From Bryobacterales bacterium (GTDB lineage: Bacteria > Acidobacteriota > Terriglobia > Bryobacterales > UBA6623): 64,000 nucleotides of DNA. The notes below the pieces were generated by a model that worked only from the letters and a program-made list of their open reading frames with translations, ran no database searches and had not been told where the DNA came from. The position numbers and the translations under genes are program-made. The stretch lies in contig JAJDTX010000003.1 of NCBI GenBank assembly GCA_022826925.1, forward strand, positions 62,001-126,000, written 5' to 3'. Positions within the stretch are counted from its first letter, which is position 1. Each line of letters opens with the position of its first letter. Of this stretch, positions 34,172 to 43,006 are shown in pieces.

Positions 34172-36283
34172 TCAGTTGGCCAGCAAGTACGTAAGGCCGA
34201 TCGCAAGCGACAGCCAGCACACGATGATTACCAGATGGTGGCGCAAGGTCCTGGGCCCGATCCGCTGCAGTGTCTCGCCGGTGTTGTCGGCGAGCCCGCC
34301 GACTCTCGGGACGGTCTCTTCCGTCACGGGCTTGTCAACAACGCGGAACAGCCAGCCCGATACCCGCACGAGCAGGTTCGTAGCCACCCGGGGCCCGCGG
34401 GTCACCAGGCCCGACTCGGCCAGCCTTTCCAGCCAAGCTGCGGTGCCGGTCACGAGACGGGCCACCCCGGTCACCGCGGGGTCGATCACGCCGCTTTCCG
34501 CCGACCCTTCGAGCACCCGAGCGCCCTCTCGCACCCCTGCCCCCACTTCGTGGACGGTCCGGTTGATGATGCGCTCTTCAAGCTGGTGCAACAACCAACG
34601 CGAGATCCTCAGGGCAGGGTTCACGGCAACCGCCCGGTGGATCTCGTCGAAGTAGAGCTTGTTCAAGAAGAGCACGTACGCTGTCTTGACCCATTCCCGA
34701 CGCGCGAAAGGAACCGCCGCGGGGCGCAGGTGGCAATAGTACGCGAAGCACCATCCCAAGATTGCAACTGCCAGCGACACCGCAAGTGCAACTGTCAGGC
34801 TCGCGTCGGCGGTCTCGGCCGGGAGCGCGCCAAGAGCTGGCTGCAGGAATTCGCTGAACCCTGACCACACCCCGGCCAGCAGGGCCGTTACCGCGATTCC
34901 GCAAACGGCCAGGCCTGGCAGGTGGGCGGCCGAGAACAGGCTTGGCCGGGCCTGAACGGACTTGCCGACTGTGGCGCCGAACAGCGAGACGACGCCGCGA
35001 AACGCGTAGACCGCGGTCAGGAACACGGCCGCGAGGGCCACGACCCAGAACGCGATTCGCGCTGACGGGACATGCTGCGAGTTCCAGAGCTGCTCGTACG
35101 GCCCGGAAAACAGGACCAGCGGCGGCACGCACGCGAGCAGCAGGGAGCCAGCCGCCAGCGGCCGGATCCGGCCGGGGGCAGCGTCGGCGTGCGCGTGCCC
35201 CCCGGTCGCCCAGAGGGAATCGCCTGTGGACAGGAACAGGTACGCCTTGAGAAATCCGTGCGCCAAGAGATGGAAGATGGCGGCCCCGAATGCGCCGACA
35301 CCGCACGCGAAGATCATGAAGCCGATCTGGCTGATCGTCGAGTAGGCCAGCAGCCTCTTGATGTCCGACTGGGTGAGCGAGACCAGCGCGCCGTAGAGTG
35401 CGGTGATCGCGCCAACGACCGCAATCGCTGCCATCGCGGACGGGGCCAGCAGCACCAGGGGGCTGAGCCGTGCGAGCAGGAAGGGCCCCGCGTTCACCAT
35501 CGTCGCGGCATGGATCAGCGCCGAGACCGGCGTCGGCGCCTCCATGGCGTAGGGCAGCCACACGTGCATGGGCACCTGTGCCGACTTGCCGATCGCCCCG
35601 CTGAGCAGGCAGAGCGCGATCAAGGTGTTCCGCTCGATTTCGAACCCGAACGCGCCGAGGGTCTGCCCTTGCATGGCCGGAGCTTGGGCAAGGATTTCCT
35701 GGATGTTGAAGGTCCCGTATGTGGCGAACGTGAGCACGACGCCGAAGCCGAGGCCGACATCGGCGACGGCGTTGACCAGGAATGCCTTTGTCGCCGCCTG
35801 GCCCGCTTCCCGCCTGTGTGCCCAGTGGGAGATCAGGAGATAGGAGCAGATTCCCATCACTTCCCAGCACATGTAGGTCACCAGCAGGTTGTCGCTCATG
35901 ACCAGCATCGTCATGGCGAACGTGAACAGGCCGATGACCGCGAAGAACTTGCGGTACCTCGGGTCGCCGGTCATGTAGCGGGCCGAGTAGACATGGACCA
36001 CGAAGCTGACCCCCGTGATGAGCGGGAGCAGCAACACGGTGAGCTGGTCGGCGTAGAGGCCGACCGTGACGACAAGCTCGCCCACGTCCAGGAAGCGGTA
36101 GAGCGGGATCGAGAGCGCTCCGTTTCGGGCCACCTCTGCCAGCGCCGCGATCGAGAGCGCGAAAGAGAGGCCGACTGCGGGAATCCCGACCCGGTGGCTG
36201 GCATCGCCGAAGCGACGCCCGGCCACCGCCAGGATCACGAAGGCGGCGAGCGGAAGGCCGGGAATCAGGGCAAAGATCGGCAT
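34172..36283 (-). CDS. NuoL-like proton-translocating subunit (candidate DabB/MrpA N-module)
   Basis: A 703-residue protein with the full NuoL core: YMCWEVMGICSYLLI (membrane Glu), then GKSAQVPMHVWLPYAMEAPTPVSALIHAATMVNAG (read in two parts, with the channel Lys) and a His-containing later helix. The C-terminal 180 residues include LYFDEI and a final membrane helix, reminiscent of the NuoL extension, though they are divergent and charged. DabB/MpsA proteins are also NuoL-like, so this is the best DabB candidate for the dabA gene of the same operon. Alternatively it replaces the N-terminal part of MrpA. It starts 45 bases after mrpD. Confidence 0.88.
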   Translation of the reverse strand: MPIFALIPGLPLAAFVILAVAGRRFGDASHRVGIPAVGLSFALSIAALAEVARNGALSIPLYRFLDVGELVVTVGLYADQLTVLLLPLITGVSFVVHVYSARYMTGDPRYRKFFAVIGLFTFAMTMLVMSDNLLVTYMCWEVMGICSYLLISHWAHRREAGQAATKAFLVNAVADVGLGFGVVLTFATYGTFNIQEILAQAPAMQGQTLGAFGFEIERNTLIALCLLSGAIGKSAQVPMHVWLPYAMEAPTPVSALIHAATMVNAGPFLLARLSPLVLLAPSAMAAIAVVGAITALYGALVSLTQSDIKRLLAYSTISQIGFMIFACGVGAFGAAIFHLLAHGFLKAYLFLSTGDSLWATGGHAHADAAPGRIRPLAAGSLLLACVPPLVLFSGPYEQLWNSQHVPSARIAFWVVALAAVFLTAVYAFRGVVSLFGATVGKSVQARPSLFSAAHLPGLAVCGIAVTALLAGVWSGFSEFLQPALGALPAETADASLTVALAVSLAVAILGWCFAYYCHLRPAAVPFARREWVKTAYVLFLNKLYFDEIHRAVAVNPALRISRWLLHQLEERIINRTVHEVGAGVREGARVLEGSAESGVIDPAVTGVARLVTGTAAWLERLAESGLVTRGPRVATNLLVRVSGWLFRVVDKPVTEETVPRVGGLADNTGETLQRIGPRTLRHHLVIIVCWLSLAIGLTYLLAN

Positions 36284-36328
36284 CCTAGCTAGTGCCCCCC
36301 GTCGTGCGTGCCGTGTCCGTCATGAGCG

Positions 36329-37798
36329 TCACATCCCGAGAGGCGCTGTGGCGTCTACCAGCAGGCCGACCACCTGGTCGTTCCAGATGCCCAGTCCCAC
36401 GATTGCCGCGACGAGGGCGGCCATGGTCGCGCGCAGCGGCCATGGCGTCTCCGGCTGGTGAGCGGAGGCGCTGTCGCTCCCTGCGCGAACAAGCTTCTCG
36501 AAGACTTGGGCGAAATAGCCCAGTGTGATGAGCGTGGTCAGCACGACCGCCGCGGCCGCGATATTGTTGTCTGCCTCCAGGGTGCCGAGCAGGATTCTCA
36601 GCTTGCCGAAGAACCCTCCCGTGGGAGGCAGGCCGACCATGCCGAGGCCAACCGCCACGAAGGTCACGATCGCCCACGGGTTCCGCACATGGGCGCGGCC
36701 CAGCTCGTCCAGCGTGGACGCCCCGTATCGCAGGGCCAGGAATCCGGCCAGAACGAACAGCGAGCACTGCATCACTGCGTCGTTGAGCAGGTAATACATA
36801 GCACCCGACAGGCCGGTCTCGTTGGCCTGCCCGACCCCGATCAGCACCAGGCCCACATGGGAGATTCCGCCATAGGCGAACATTCGCTTCAGCTCGCGCT
36901 GGCGAAGGGCAAGACAGGCCCCGGCGACCGACGCCAGGATGCCGAACGTGGTGACGAGAGCGAATATGGTGAGGGTCCCGCCGTCGGCGCTCGGCTGCAT
37001 GACCCAGTACAGAATCCGCGCCCAGACGAGAAGCGAGATCTTTGTCACCAGGCCGGCGAGCAGCGGCACGGTCGAGGCCGGCGCGTCGCTGTAGGCGTCG
37101 GGAAGCCAACCGTGCAGCGGCATGAGGGCCATCTTGATGGCCAGCCCGATGAACATGAAGATCAGACCGCCCATGACCGCCTTGGAGTCGAGCAGTCCGG
37201 GCAGCCGCTGGGACAGGTCGGCGATGTTCAGGGCGCCGGTCGCGGCGTAGAAGTACCCCACGCCCAGCAGGTAGAAGGCGGTCCCCAAGGCGCCCATCAA
37301 CAGATACCGGAAGGCCGATACGAGCGCGCGGCCGCCCGGGACGGCCACGAGGGCGTAGGCGGACAGCGAGACCACTTCCAAGAACACGAAGATGTTGAAC
37401 AAGTCGCCGGCATAGATGGCGCCGCTGAGCCCGGCGACCAGCAGCAGCACCATCGTGTAGTAGGGGACCGCGCGGCCGCCCAGCGGGCGATCCCCGAGCC
37501 CGTCGGCGAACAGAAGGCAGAGCACGCCCAGCCCGCTCACAACCGTGACCATCGTCGCGGCAAGCGAATCCGCGAGCCACTCGATCCCGATGGGGGGCAG
37601 CCATCCGCTGAACGAGTAGCGGATCTCTCCGTGAACGGACACCGACCACAGGCTCGCCACCGACAGCACGGTCATGCAGCAGATCGCGATGAGCGCAATC
37701 GGGCGGCACAGGGCCGGGCGCCGGTGGCCGGCCACTGGCATGGAGATTGCCGTGGCGAGCGGTGTGAGGAACACCAAGGCCGGGAGGTGCTCGGTCAT
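36329..37798 (-). CDS. mrpD: Mrp-type antiporter subunit D
   Basis: A 489-residue membrane protein of the MrpD/MnhD group. The membrane Glu is in NIFVFLEVVSLSAYALV and the Lys in LAIKMALMPLHGWLPDAYSDAP, with a second Lys in GLVTKISLLVWARI. It provides one ion-translocation path in Na+/H+ antiporter complexes. Its start overlaps the mrpC stop as ATGA. I call it MrpD, not NuoN, from its position after MrpC and from the MrpD-like spacing of these blocks. Confidence 0.88.
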   Translation of the reverse strand: MTEHLPALVFLTPLATAISMPVAGHRRPALCRPIALIAICCMTVLSVASLWSVSVHGEIRYSFSGWLPPIGIEWLADSLAATMVTVVSGLGVLCLLFADGLGDRPLGGRAVPYYTMVLLLVAGLSGAIYAGDLFNIFVFLEVVSLSAYALVAVPGGRALVSAFRYLLMGALGTAFYLLGVGYFYAATGALNIADLSQRLPGLLDSKAVMGGLIFMFIGLAIKMALMPLHGWLPDAYSDAPASTVPLLAGLVTKISLLVWARILYWVMQPSADGGTLTIFALVTTFGILASVAGACLALRQRELKRMFAYGGISHVGLVLIGVGQANETGLSGAMYYLLNDAVMQCSLFVLAGFLALRYGASTLDELGRAHVRNPWAIVTFVAVGLGMVGLPPTGGFFGKLRILLGTLEADNNIAAAAVVLTTLITLGYFAQVFEKLVRAGSDSASAHQPETPWPLRATMAALVAAIVGLGIWNDQVVGLLVDATAPLGM

Positions 37799-38172
37799 CC
37801 TAGCTTCTCCAGGACCTCGTCCTCGTCAAGGCTTCCGAACCTCCGGTAGATCCTCGAAACTAGCCCCAGCGAGACCCCCAGAGTCGCGATCTGGACGACG
37901 ATTGCCGTCAGGGTCAGCACTTGCGGGAGCGGGTTGACATAATCGTCCGCTCCGGGCGCCTCCACCCCGCCCAAGATCACGGGCACGGTGGCGTCCTCTT
38001 TGGCTCCCGTCGTGACGAGAAAGAAGATGACGCTGGTCTGGACAATGTACAGGCCGACAAGCTTCTTGACGTAGTTGTGGTGGGTGATCGTGATGTACAG
38101 CCCCCACAGCAGCAGCAGTACGAACGCGATGAGGTTGGGCCGGCGCAGGGCCGCTTCGATCAGCTCAAGCAT
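37795..38172 (-). CDS. mrpC: Mrp-type antiporter subunit C (NuoK-like)
   Basis: A 125-residue protein with three membrane segments and the NuoK/MrpC pattern: LLLWGLYITITHHNYVKKLVGLYIVQTSVIFFLV (read in parts) and, at the end, PLPQVLTLTAIVVQIATLGVSLGLVSRIYRR. It is one of the small Mrp subunits that couple the antiporter modules. Eight bases overlap mrpB and four overlap mrpD. Confidence 0.9.
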   Translation of the reverse strand: MLELIEAALRRPNLIAFVLLLLWGLYITITHHNYVKKLVGLYIVQTSVIFFLVTTGAKEDATVPVILGGVEAPGADDYVNPLPQVLTLTAIVVQIATLGVSLGLVSRIYRRFGSLDEDEVLEKLG

Positions 38173-38617
38173 CGGTCTTTCCGGCTGCGACGCTACGCGA
38201 CAGGCTGTACACGATCGAGACCGCTGCGACGGCGACGTCCAGCGCCACGCCTACCTGCGTCAGCAGGATGCCTAGGTACCGCCGGGCCGCGCTGTCGAGC
38301 CCCGGAATCGGGGCTTGCGAGTAGTTGAGAAACTCGCCGCCGCCGATCAGGCAAAGTCCGCCTACCGCAACGAAGAGGAGCAGTCCCACGCCGTCCCCCG
38401 CCAGCAGGCGCGTGGCCCGTTGTGCAGTCGCACTGTTCTCTCCGAACACGAGCAACCCGAAGACCAGGCTTGCCGCGATCATCACCCCCGCGACAAAGCC
38501 GCCGCCGGGCCCGTACTGGCCGAAGAACAGGACATAAAGCGCAAATAGCTGTACCAGAGAGACCAGCAGCGAGGCGGTTCTCCGGACGATGACGCTGCCA
38601 AACGGGGATTCGATCAC
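38165..38617 (-). CDS. mrpB: Mrp-type antiporter subunit B (MnhB domain)
   Basis: A 150-residue protein with about four membrane segments. The MnhB signature is clear in FFGQYGPGGGFVAGVMIAAS, and the later GGGEFLNYSQ and LTQVGVALDVAVAAVSIVYSL match the end of the domain. It overlaps the upstream MrpA C-terminal-module gene by four bases and mrpC by eight. Confidence 0.9.
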   Translation of the reverse strand: MIESPFGSVIVRRTASLLVSLVQLFALYVLFFGQYGPGGGFVAGVMIAASLVFGLLVFGENSATAQRATRLLAGDGVGLLLFVAVGGLCLIGGGEFLNYSQAPIPGLDSAARRYLGILLTQVGVALDVAVAAVSIVYSLSRSVAAGKTDA

Positions 38618-39144
38618 TCTGGATCCCTCCTGAGCAGGAGCCAGCAGGCAATGCCGGAAGTGAAGACAACGACCGTCTCGATCAGGGTGTCAAGGACGCG
38701 GTAGTCCATCAGGACGGACGTCACGACGTTGGGGGTGCGGGTGTCGGCGAGGCTGTTCTCGATGTAATGGGGGGACACATGCACGCTGGCCGGTGATGTG
38801 GGATCTCCGAAGGCGGGCAGGTCGTTCGCCGCGTACAGCAGGAGCAGGCCCAGAAGCGGCAGCGCGATCACGGCGATGAGCGGAGGCGGAGGCCTTCGGA
38901 TGCGGGTGTCCTCTGGAGAGGTCTGGGAGAGCGTCAGCAGGAAGAACACTGTTGCAAGCCCGGCTCCGACGACTGCCTCCACGAATGCGACGTCCGCCGC
39001 CCCCAGCCAAGCCCAGACCAGCGCGAGGAAGAAGCTGTATGCCCCGAGAATCAGCACGGCGCTGATCAGCTCCTTGACAATGATTGCCCCGGCAGCCGTA
39101 AGGATCAGCAGCGCGAGCAGGGGCAGCTCGAACGAATATGTCAT
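38614..39144 (-). CDS. Free-standing MrpA C-terminal module (MbhD + MbhE domains)
   Basis: A 176-residue membrane protein. Residues about 8-70 match the MbhD/DUF4040 domain (GAIIVKELISAVLILGAYSF and ADVAFVEAVVGAGLATVFFLLTL). The C-terminus NVVTSVLMDYRVLDTLIETVVVF matches the MbhE part of MrpA. In Bacillus-type Mrp these domains are the tail of a roughly 800-residue MrpA; here they form their own gene between mrpG and mrpB, while the NuoL-like part is at the end of the operon. Four-base overlaps occur on both sides. Confidence 0.85.
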   Translation of the reverse strand: MTYSFELPLLALLILTAAGAIIVKELISAVLILGAYSFFLALVWAWLGAADVAFVEAVVGAGLATVFFLLTLSQTSPEDTRIRRPPPPLIAVIALPLLGLLLLYAANDLPAFGDPTSPASVHVSPHYIENSLADTRTPNVVTSVLMDYRVLDTLIETVVVFTSGIACWLLLRRDPE

Positions 39145-39452
39145 CGCCGGTCCTCCGCGACAGGCTTCTGGCCCGACCGCAACGCTGCGCGGACGGTTGC
39201 GTGCGAAATGACGGGATTCACCAAGATCAGCAGCGCGAGCACGACAAGTATCCGGAATGTGTTGGTGCTGAATCCGTGGTAAGTCGCCAGTCCCATCAGG
39301 ACGAAGAAGGCGCCCAGGGCGTCAGTCAGCGAGACCGCGTGCGAGCGGGTGTATACGTCCGGCAGTCGCACCATCCCGACGGCCGCGACGACCAGGAAGA
39401 ACAGGCCGACGGCAATCATCACTGTCACAGCGACCGGCACTATGTCCTCCAC
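39141..39452 (-). CDS. mrpG: Mrp-type antiporter subunit G
   Basis: A 103-residue protein with three membrane segments and the MnhG pattern GLFFLVVAAVGMVRLPDVYTRSHAVSLTDALGAFFVLMGL (read in parts; the RLPDVYTRSHA block is diagnostic). Its start lies 12 bases inside mrpF and its stop overlaps the next start by four bases. Confidence 0.93.
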   Translation of the reverse strand: MEDIVPVAVTVMIAVGLFFLVVAAVGMVRLPDVYTRSHAVSLTDALGAFFVLMGLATYHGFSTNTFRILVVLALLILVNPVISHATVRAALRSGQKPVAEDRR

Positions 39453-39700
39453 CTCTCGGTCAGGTACTTGGTGATTGCCAGCACGCCCACCAGGTTCAGA
39501 AGCGCATAGCCGGTCGAGATGTCAACGAACATTTCGACTCGTTCGTACACGGTTCCGATCACGACAAGCAGGATGATGGCCTTGGTGGAAATGCCGTTCA
39601 GCCCTAGCAGGCGATCGAACACCGTCGGCCCCCGGACGACCCGGTACAGGTACATCACGATCAGGATCGCGATGACGTCCAGAACGAAGAGGAGGCTCAT
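39440..39700 (-). CDS. mrpF: Mrp-type antiporter subunit F
   Basis: An 86-residue protein with three membrane segments. RVVRGPTVFDRLLGLNGISTKAI is the typical MrpF block (RGPTxxDR), and the C-terminus YALLNLVGVLAITKYL also fits. ATGA overlap with mrpE; 13-base overlap with mrpG. Confidence 0.93.
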   Translation of the reverse strand: MSLLFVLDVIAILIVMYLYRVVRGPTVFDRLLGLNGISTKAIILLVVIGTVYERVEMFVDISTGYALLNLVGVLAITKYLTERWRT

Positions 39701-40191
39701 CTCTGCCCGCCCCCGGCAGGGAAGACCGTGGCCACCATCTTCTCAAGCCTCTGGCTGATCACATCTCCGGTCGAGTCCTCGTCCAGCGCGTGCACGATTA
39801 GTTCCTCTGAATCCGCCTCGACAGTGACAGTGCCCGGCGTCAGCGTGATGGAGTTGCCCATCAGCAGAACTGCCTCCTCGCTGCCCAAATCGGCCCGGTG
39901 GCGAAAGAGCACGGGCTTGATGGGCAGCCGCGGATGAAGGATGAGATACGAAACGTGAATGCCGCTGACGAGCATCCGGCTGAACAGCCACGGAATGTAC
40001 AGCAGCGCCCTCCACCAGCGAATGAGGTAGGTCCGCTCGGCGCGCAGGTCTGTCCGCAGCAGCGCGACGAGCAAGGCCGCGCCGAGGCCAACCGCCATGT
40101 GCAATGCGTTGAAGCTCTCTGAAAGCATCAGCCACAGCACGAACAGGAGGGCTGTCCAGTAGGCCAGGCGCTTGGTGTAGAGAGTGCTCAT
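39697..40191 (-). CDS. mrpE: Mrp-type antiporter subunit E
   Basis: A 164-residue protein with two N-terminal membrane helices (LAYWTALLFVLWLMLSESF, then LHMAVGLGAALLVALL) and a cytosolic MnhE domain containing GNSITLTPGTVTVEADSEELIVHALD. From the ATG at 40191 (MSTLYTKRL) it starts 5 bases after the dabA stop, so dabA and the Mrp genes form one unit. Confidence 0.92.
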   Translation of the reverse strand: MSTLYTKRLAYWTALLFVLWLMLSESFNALHMAVGLGAALLVALLRTDLRAERTYLIRWWRALLYIPWLFSRMLVSGIHVSYLILHPRLPIKPVLFRHRADLGSEEAVLLMGNSITLTPGTVTVEADSEELIVHALDEDSTGDVISQRLEKMVATVFPAGGGQR

Positions 40192-40196
40192 CGCAG

Positions 40197-42974
40197 TCAG
40201 GCCGCCGCCTCGAGAGTCAGTCGTGTCCAAGTCGCATCAGTGCCGTATCTTCGGAACTCGTTCCGGTCGGCATCGAAGGCTAGCAGGTTCACCCACTGGT
40301 TGTGAAACAGAGCCTGCAGGATCTCGTGCTTAGCGATGATCCCGGAAATCCTTTCCGCCGGCGCGTCGATGACGGCTAGCAGGCGCATCGGTTCGTGGTA
40401 GCGGCGCGGCCCGTCAATCACGCCCTGCACTGGCAGGCCGCCCTGCAGGTCGCCTTGGCTGCCCAGCATCACGCCGACCCCGCCCACCACGTTGTGGATC
40501 ACCTTGCTCCCGCTTCCGTAGACCCATGGATCGGCCGAGGAGAAATAGTACTCCATGTTAATCCACTCCCCGACGATGAGCGGAGCGGTCATGATGCGTT
40601 CGAGGAAGCCGCCGTCAGGGTCGCTGGCCGGGTCGTAGGAATGCAGAAACGACCGCGCCTCCAGATCCAGCCCCTTGGTCAGCCAGCGCCTGCCGATCAG
40701 AAACGCCGCGTTGCTGGAGAGCCCCCATTCCGGGCGCGGATTGGCCCAGTCCACGCTGCGTCCGATCGCGTGGAGCATGGCGCGGCGCGCGCTCAGGCCT
40801 CGCGGCGCCCCGGGCAGCTTGGCGATCCGCTCGCTGGCCTGCGCCACCCCGGCCGAGGCCAGGTTCCGTTCCAGCCGGCTGAGCTCCTCCCGGTGGCTCG
40901 ATGGCAGGTCGATCAGGTCGAAGAATGAGACGCGGTCGGTGGCAGTGTCGTGCTTGGCCGGGACGAACCAGACGTCGTCGGGAATCTGGAGGCCGCTCTC
41001 GGCCACGGCCCGGCGGACAACCGGGTCGTTCGCCATCGTGGCGAACACTCGCGCGTTCGGATCGCCGTGCGCTCCCCCGCAGGCGCCGCAGTTGTAGGCC
41101 GCCGCGTACGGGTTGTTGTCGGACTCCGAGCCGTGCCCGCACACGACCACGAGCCGGGCCATCGGGTCGGTCAGCCCGATCATCCGCAGGCCGCCTCCGA
41201 CGAAGCCAGCCCTCTCCTCGATGGTGAAGCCGCTAGGCCCGACCGATTCGACCTCGGCCGTGTCCAGCGTAAAGCTCGTCTCCAGCTTGGCTCGGAACCG
41301 CCTCGCCAGCAACGAACGGATCGCGGCGTAGGGCCGTTGGAACAGGGTCTTGCCGACCAAGGCGACGCTGAACAGCAGGCCAAGCACGTCGACGAGCACG
41401 AACGAGCCCAGGGGGTGCTGCTTCAGGTCGTGGAAGAGCTCGTCTCCGAAGCGCCGCCAGCGCGTGCCTGAGGCATACTTCGCCAGCGGTGTTTCCTCGC
41501 CGGGCCGCGGCTCCTCGTCAACTGCGCGGGGTGGCTTCAGCAATACGGGGCACAGCGCGAGGCGGTCATGGCTGTCGAACGCCTCGTGACTGAAGGGAAC
41601 GCCGAAGAACCCTGCATAGCCGAAGGTTTCGTAATTGCCGGAGGCCTCGATGTGTCGCCGGAACGGCTCGGAACGGGCATCGATGCAGAAGATCAGCTGC
41701 GCGTCCGGCCGGGAGCTGGGCTCCCGTTCCTCCCGGCGGTGTCCCGCCAGCTTGCCCATCAGATGGTCCGCGTAGGTGTCTTCGTAGGCGGCCAGCCACA
41801 CCGGCCCGTGCTGATCTTCAGGAAAGCGCTCGAGCCAGCCCAGCAGGGTCCCGGCTCCGTCGCCGGCCAGCTCGCGGACCTGTTCCGGAGTCAGCCCTAG
41901 GACTACGGCCAGCTGGTACAGGCGGCCGACCGCGAGGTCGCGGGCGCCTGCCTCCCCCCCGCGGCCCGCTTCCTCGCGCGCCCAGGCGCGGATCCCGTCC
42001 AGGGTGCCGGGCACGCCTAGTTCATTGCGGCAGGCGGCCGCGACCAGCTCGACCTCGTAGAATAGCCTCACGGCCAGGTAGTCCACCAAGTCGATGGGGT
42101 GCTCGCGCTGGGCCGGGTACTGCGGGTTCTCGCTCCTCCAGCGCGCGAATCCGGTCCAGCCCGGCAGCTGCGCGAACATGCGCGACTGGTAGTCGTTCCA
42201 TCGTTCCGGGGGGATGCCGAGCCGCTCCAAGCCCTCTTGGACCCAGGCCTCGGCGGCGTCCGGCAGCGCGTCCACCTTCGCTGCGAAGTCGGCGACGCCC
42301 AGGAATCGACCTGACCGGTCCCGTCTCGCCAGGTCGCGCCAGCAGCGATAGAAGCCCTCTTGCCGGGAAGGCATTCCCCAGCCGGCCATGCCTTCGTCGA
42401 GGAACGAGGCCGACCACTTGATCATCTCGTCGTTGATCGAGTCCACGACCGGCTGGCCGGCCAGCTCAGCGACCCAGTCGCTGAGGGTTCTCGCCGGCGG
42501 CAGGTCCTGCATCCTGTCGTGGTTGCCGTTTCCGTTCCCGGGGCAGGCCTCTGAGGCGGCTGCCAGCAGCTCCGTGCTGCCCTCTTCTCTGGCCTGCCAA
42601 GCAAGCACCGCCGGAGAGGGGGCCTCCACGCCTTGCGTCAACTGCGCCCAGACCACCTCGTCCGGGTCGAGGGCCCGGCCGCTGACGTGCACGGCCCCTT
42701 CGGAAATGTCGGGGCCTAGCCGGGCCAGCGCCCGGCGCAAGTGTGCGTCCGAGATCCGCCCGGCACGCCGGAAGGCCCGATACTCGCTGCCTGAAAGAAA
42801 GCCGGCCCCCCCGATCATCCCAGCCGCCTCGCGCACGCCCTGGTCGAACGGAAGGTCTTCGTAGCCGCGCACAGGATTGCGGTAGGCGAAGGTCTTCAAG
42901 GGCCAGATCTGGGCCGCGGGGCGAGCCGCTTCAAGGACCTGCTCGCGCAGTGCTTGGGTTTGGTCGGGACTCAT
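40197..42974 (-). CDS. dabA: DabA-type inorganic carbon transporter subunit (DUF2309/UPF0753)
   Basis: A 925-residue protein of the DabA/MpsB family. With a NuoL-like partner (DabB/MpsA) it is thought to hydrate CO2 or move bicarbonate by cation-gradient-driven vectorial chemistry. The carbonic-anhydrase-like zinc site is complete: Cys430 and Asp432 in LIFCIDARSEPFRR, His614 in VVVCGHGS and Cys629 in YNCGACGG. The His-to-Cys spacing of 15 is the same as in studied DabA proteins. It lies 32 bases after sulP and 5 bases before mrpE, all on one strand. Most unusual is its fusion into a whole Mrp operon. Confidence 0.94.
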   Translation of the reverse strand: MSPDQTQALREQVLEAARPAAQIWPLKTFAYRNPVRGYEDLPFDQGVREAAGMIGGAGFLSGSEYRAFRRAGRISDAHLRRALARLGPDISEGAVHVSGRALDPDEVVWAQLTQGVEAPSPAVLAWQAREEGSTELLAAASEACPGNGNGNHDRMQDLPPARTLSDWVAELAGQPVVDSINDEMIKWSASFLDEGMAGWGMPSRQEGFYRCWRDLARRDRSGRFLGVADFAAKVDALPDAAEAWVQEGLERLGIPPERWNDYQSRMFAQLPGWTGFARWRSENPQYPAQREHPIDLVDYLAVRLFYEVELVAAACRNELGVPGTLDGIRAWAREEAGRGGEAGARDLAVGRLYQLAVVLGLTPEQVRELAGDGAGTLLGWLERFPEDQHGPVWLAAYEDTYADHLMGKLAGHRREEREPSSRPDAQLIFCIDARSEPFRRHIEASGNYETFGYAGFFGVPFSHEAFDSHDRLALCPVLLKPPRAVDEEPRPGEETPLAKYASGTRWRRFGDELFHDLKQHPLGSFVLVDVLGLLFSVALVGKTLFQRPYAAIRSLLARRFRAKLETSFTLDTAEVESVGPSGFTIEERAGFVGGGLRMIGLTDPMARLVVVCGHGSESDNNPYAAAYNCGACGGAHGDPNARVFATMANDPVVRRAVAESGLQIPDDVWFVPAKHDTATDRVSFFDLIDLPSSHREELSRLERNLASAGVAQASERIAKLPGAPRGLSARRAMLHAIGRSVDWANPRPEWGLSSNAAFLIGRRWLTKGLDLEARSFLHSYDPASDPDGGFLERIMTAPLIVGEWINMEYYFSSADPWVYGSGSKVIHNVVGGVGVMLGSQGDLQGGLPVQGVIDGPRRYHEPMRLLAVIDAPAERISGIIAKHEILQALFHNQWVNLLAFDADRNEFRRYGTDATWTRLTLEAAA

Positions 42975-43006
42975 CGAGGTGCTAGGCCTGGCCGCTCAGG
43001 ACTTCT

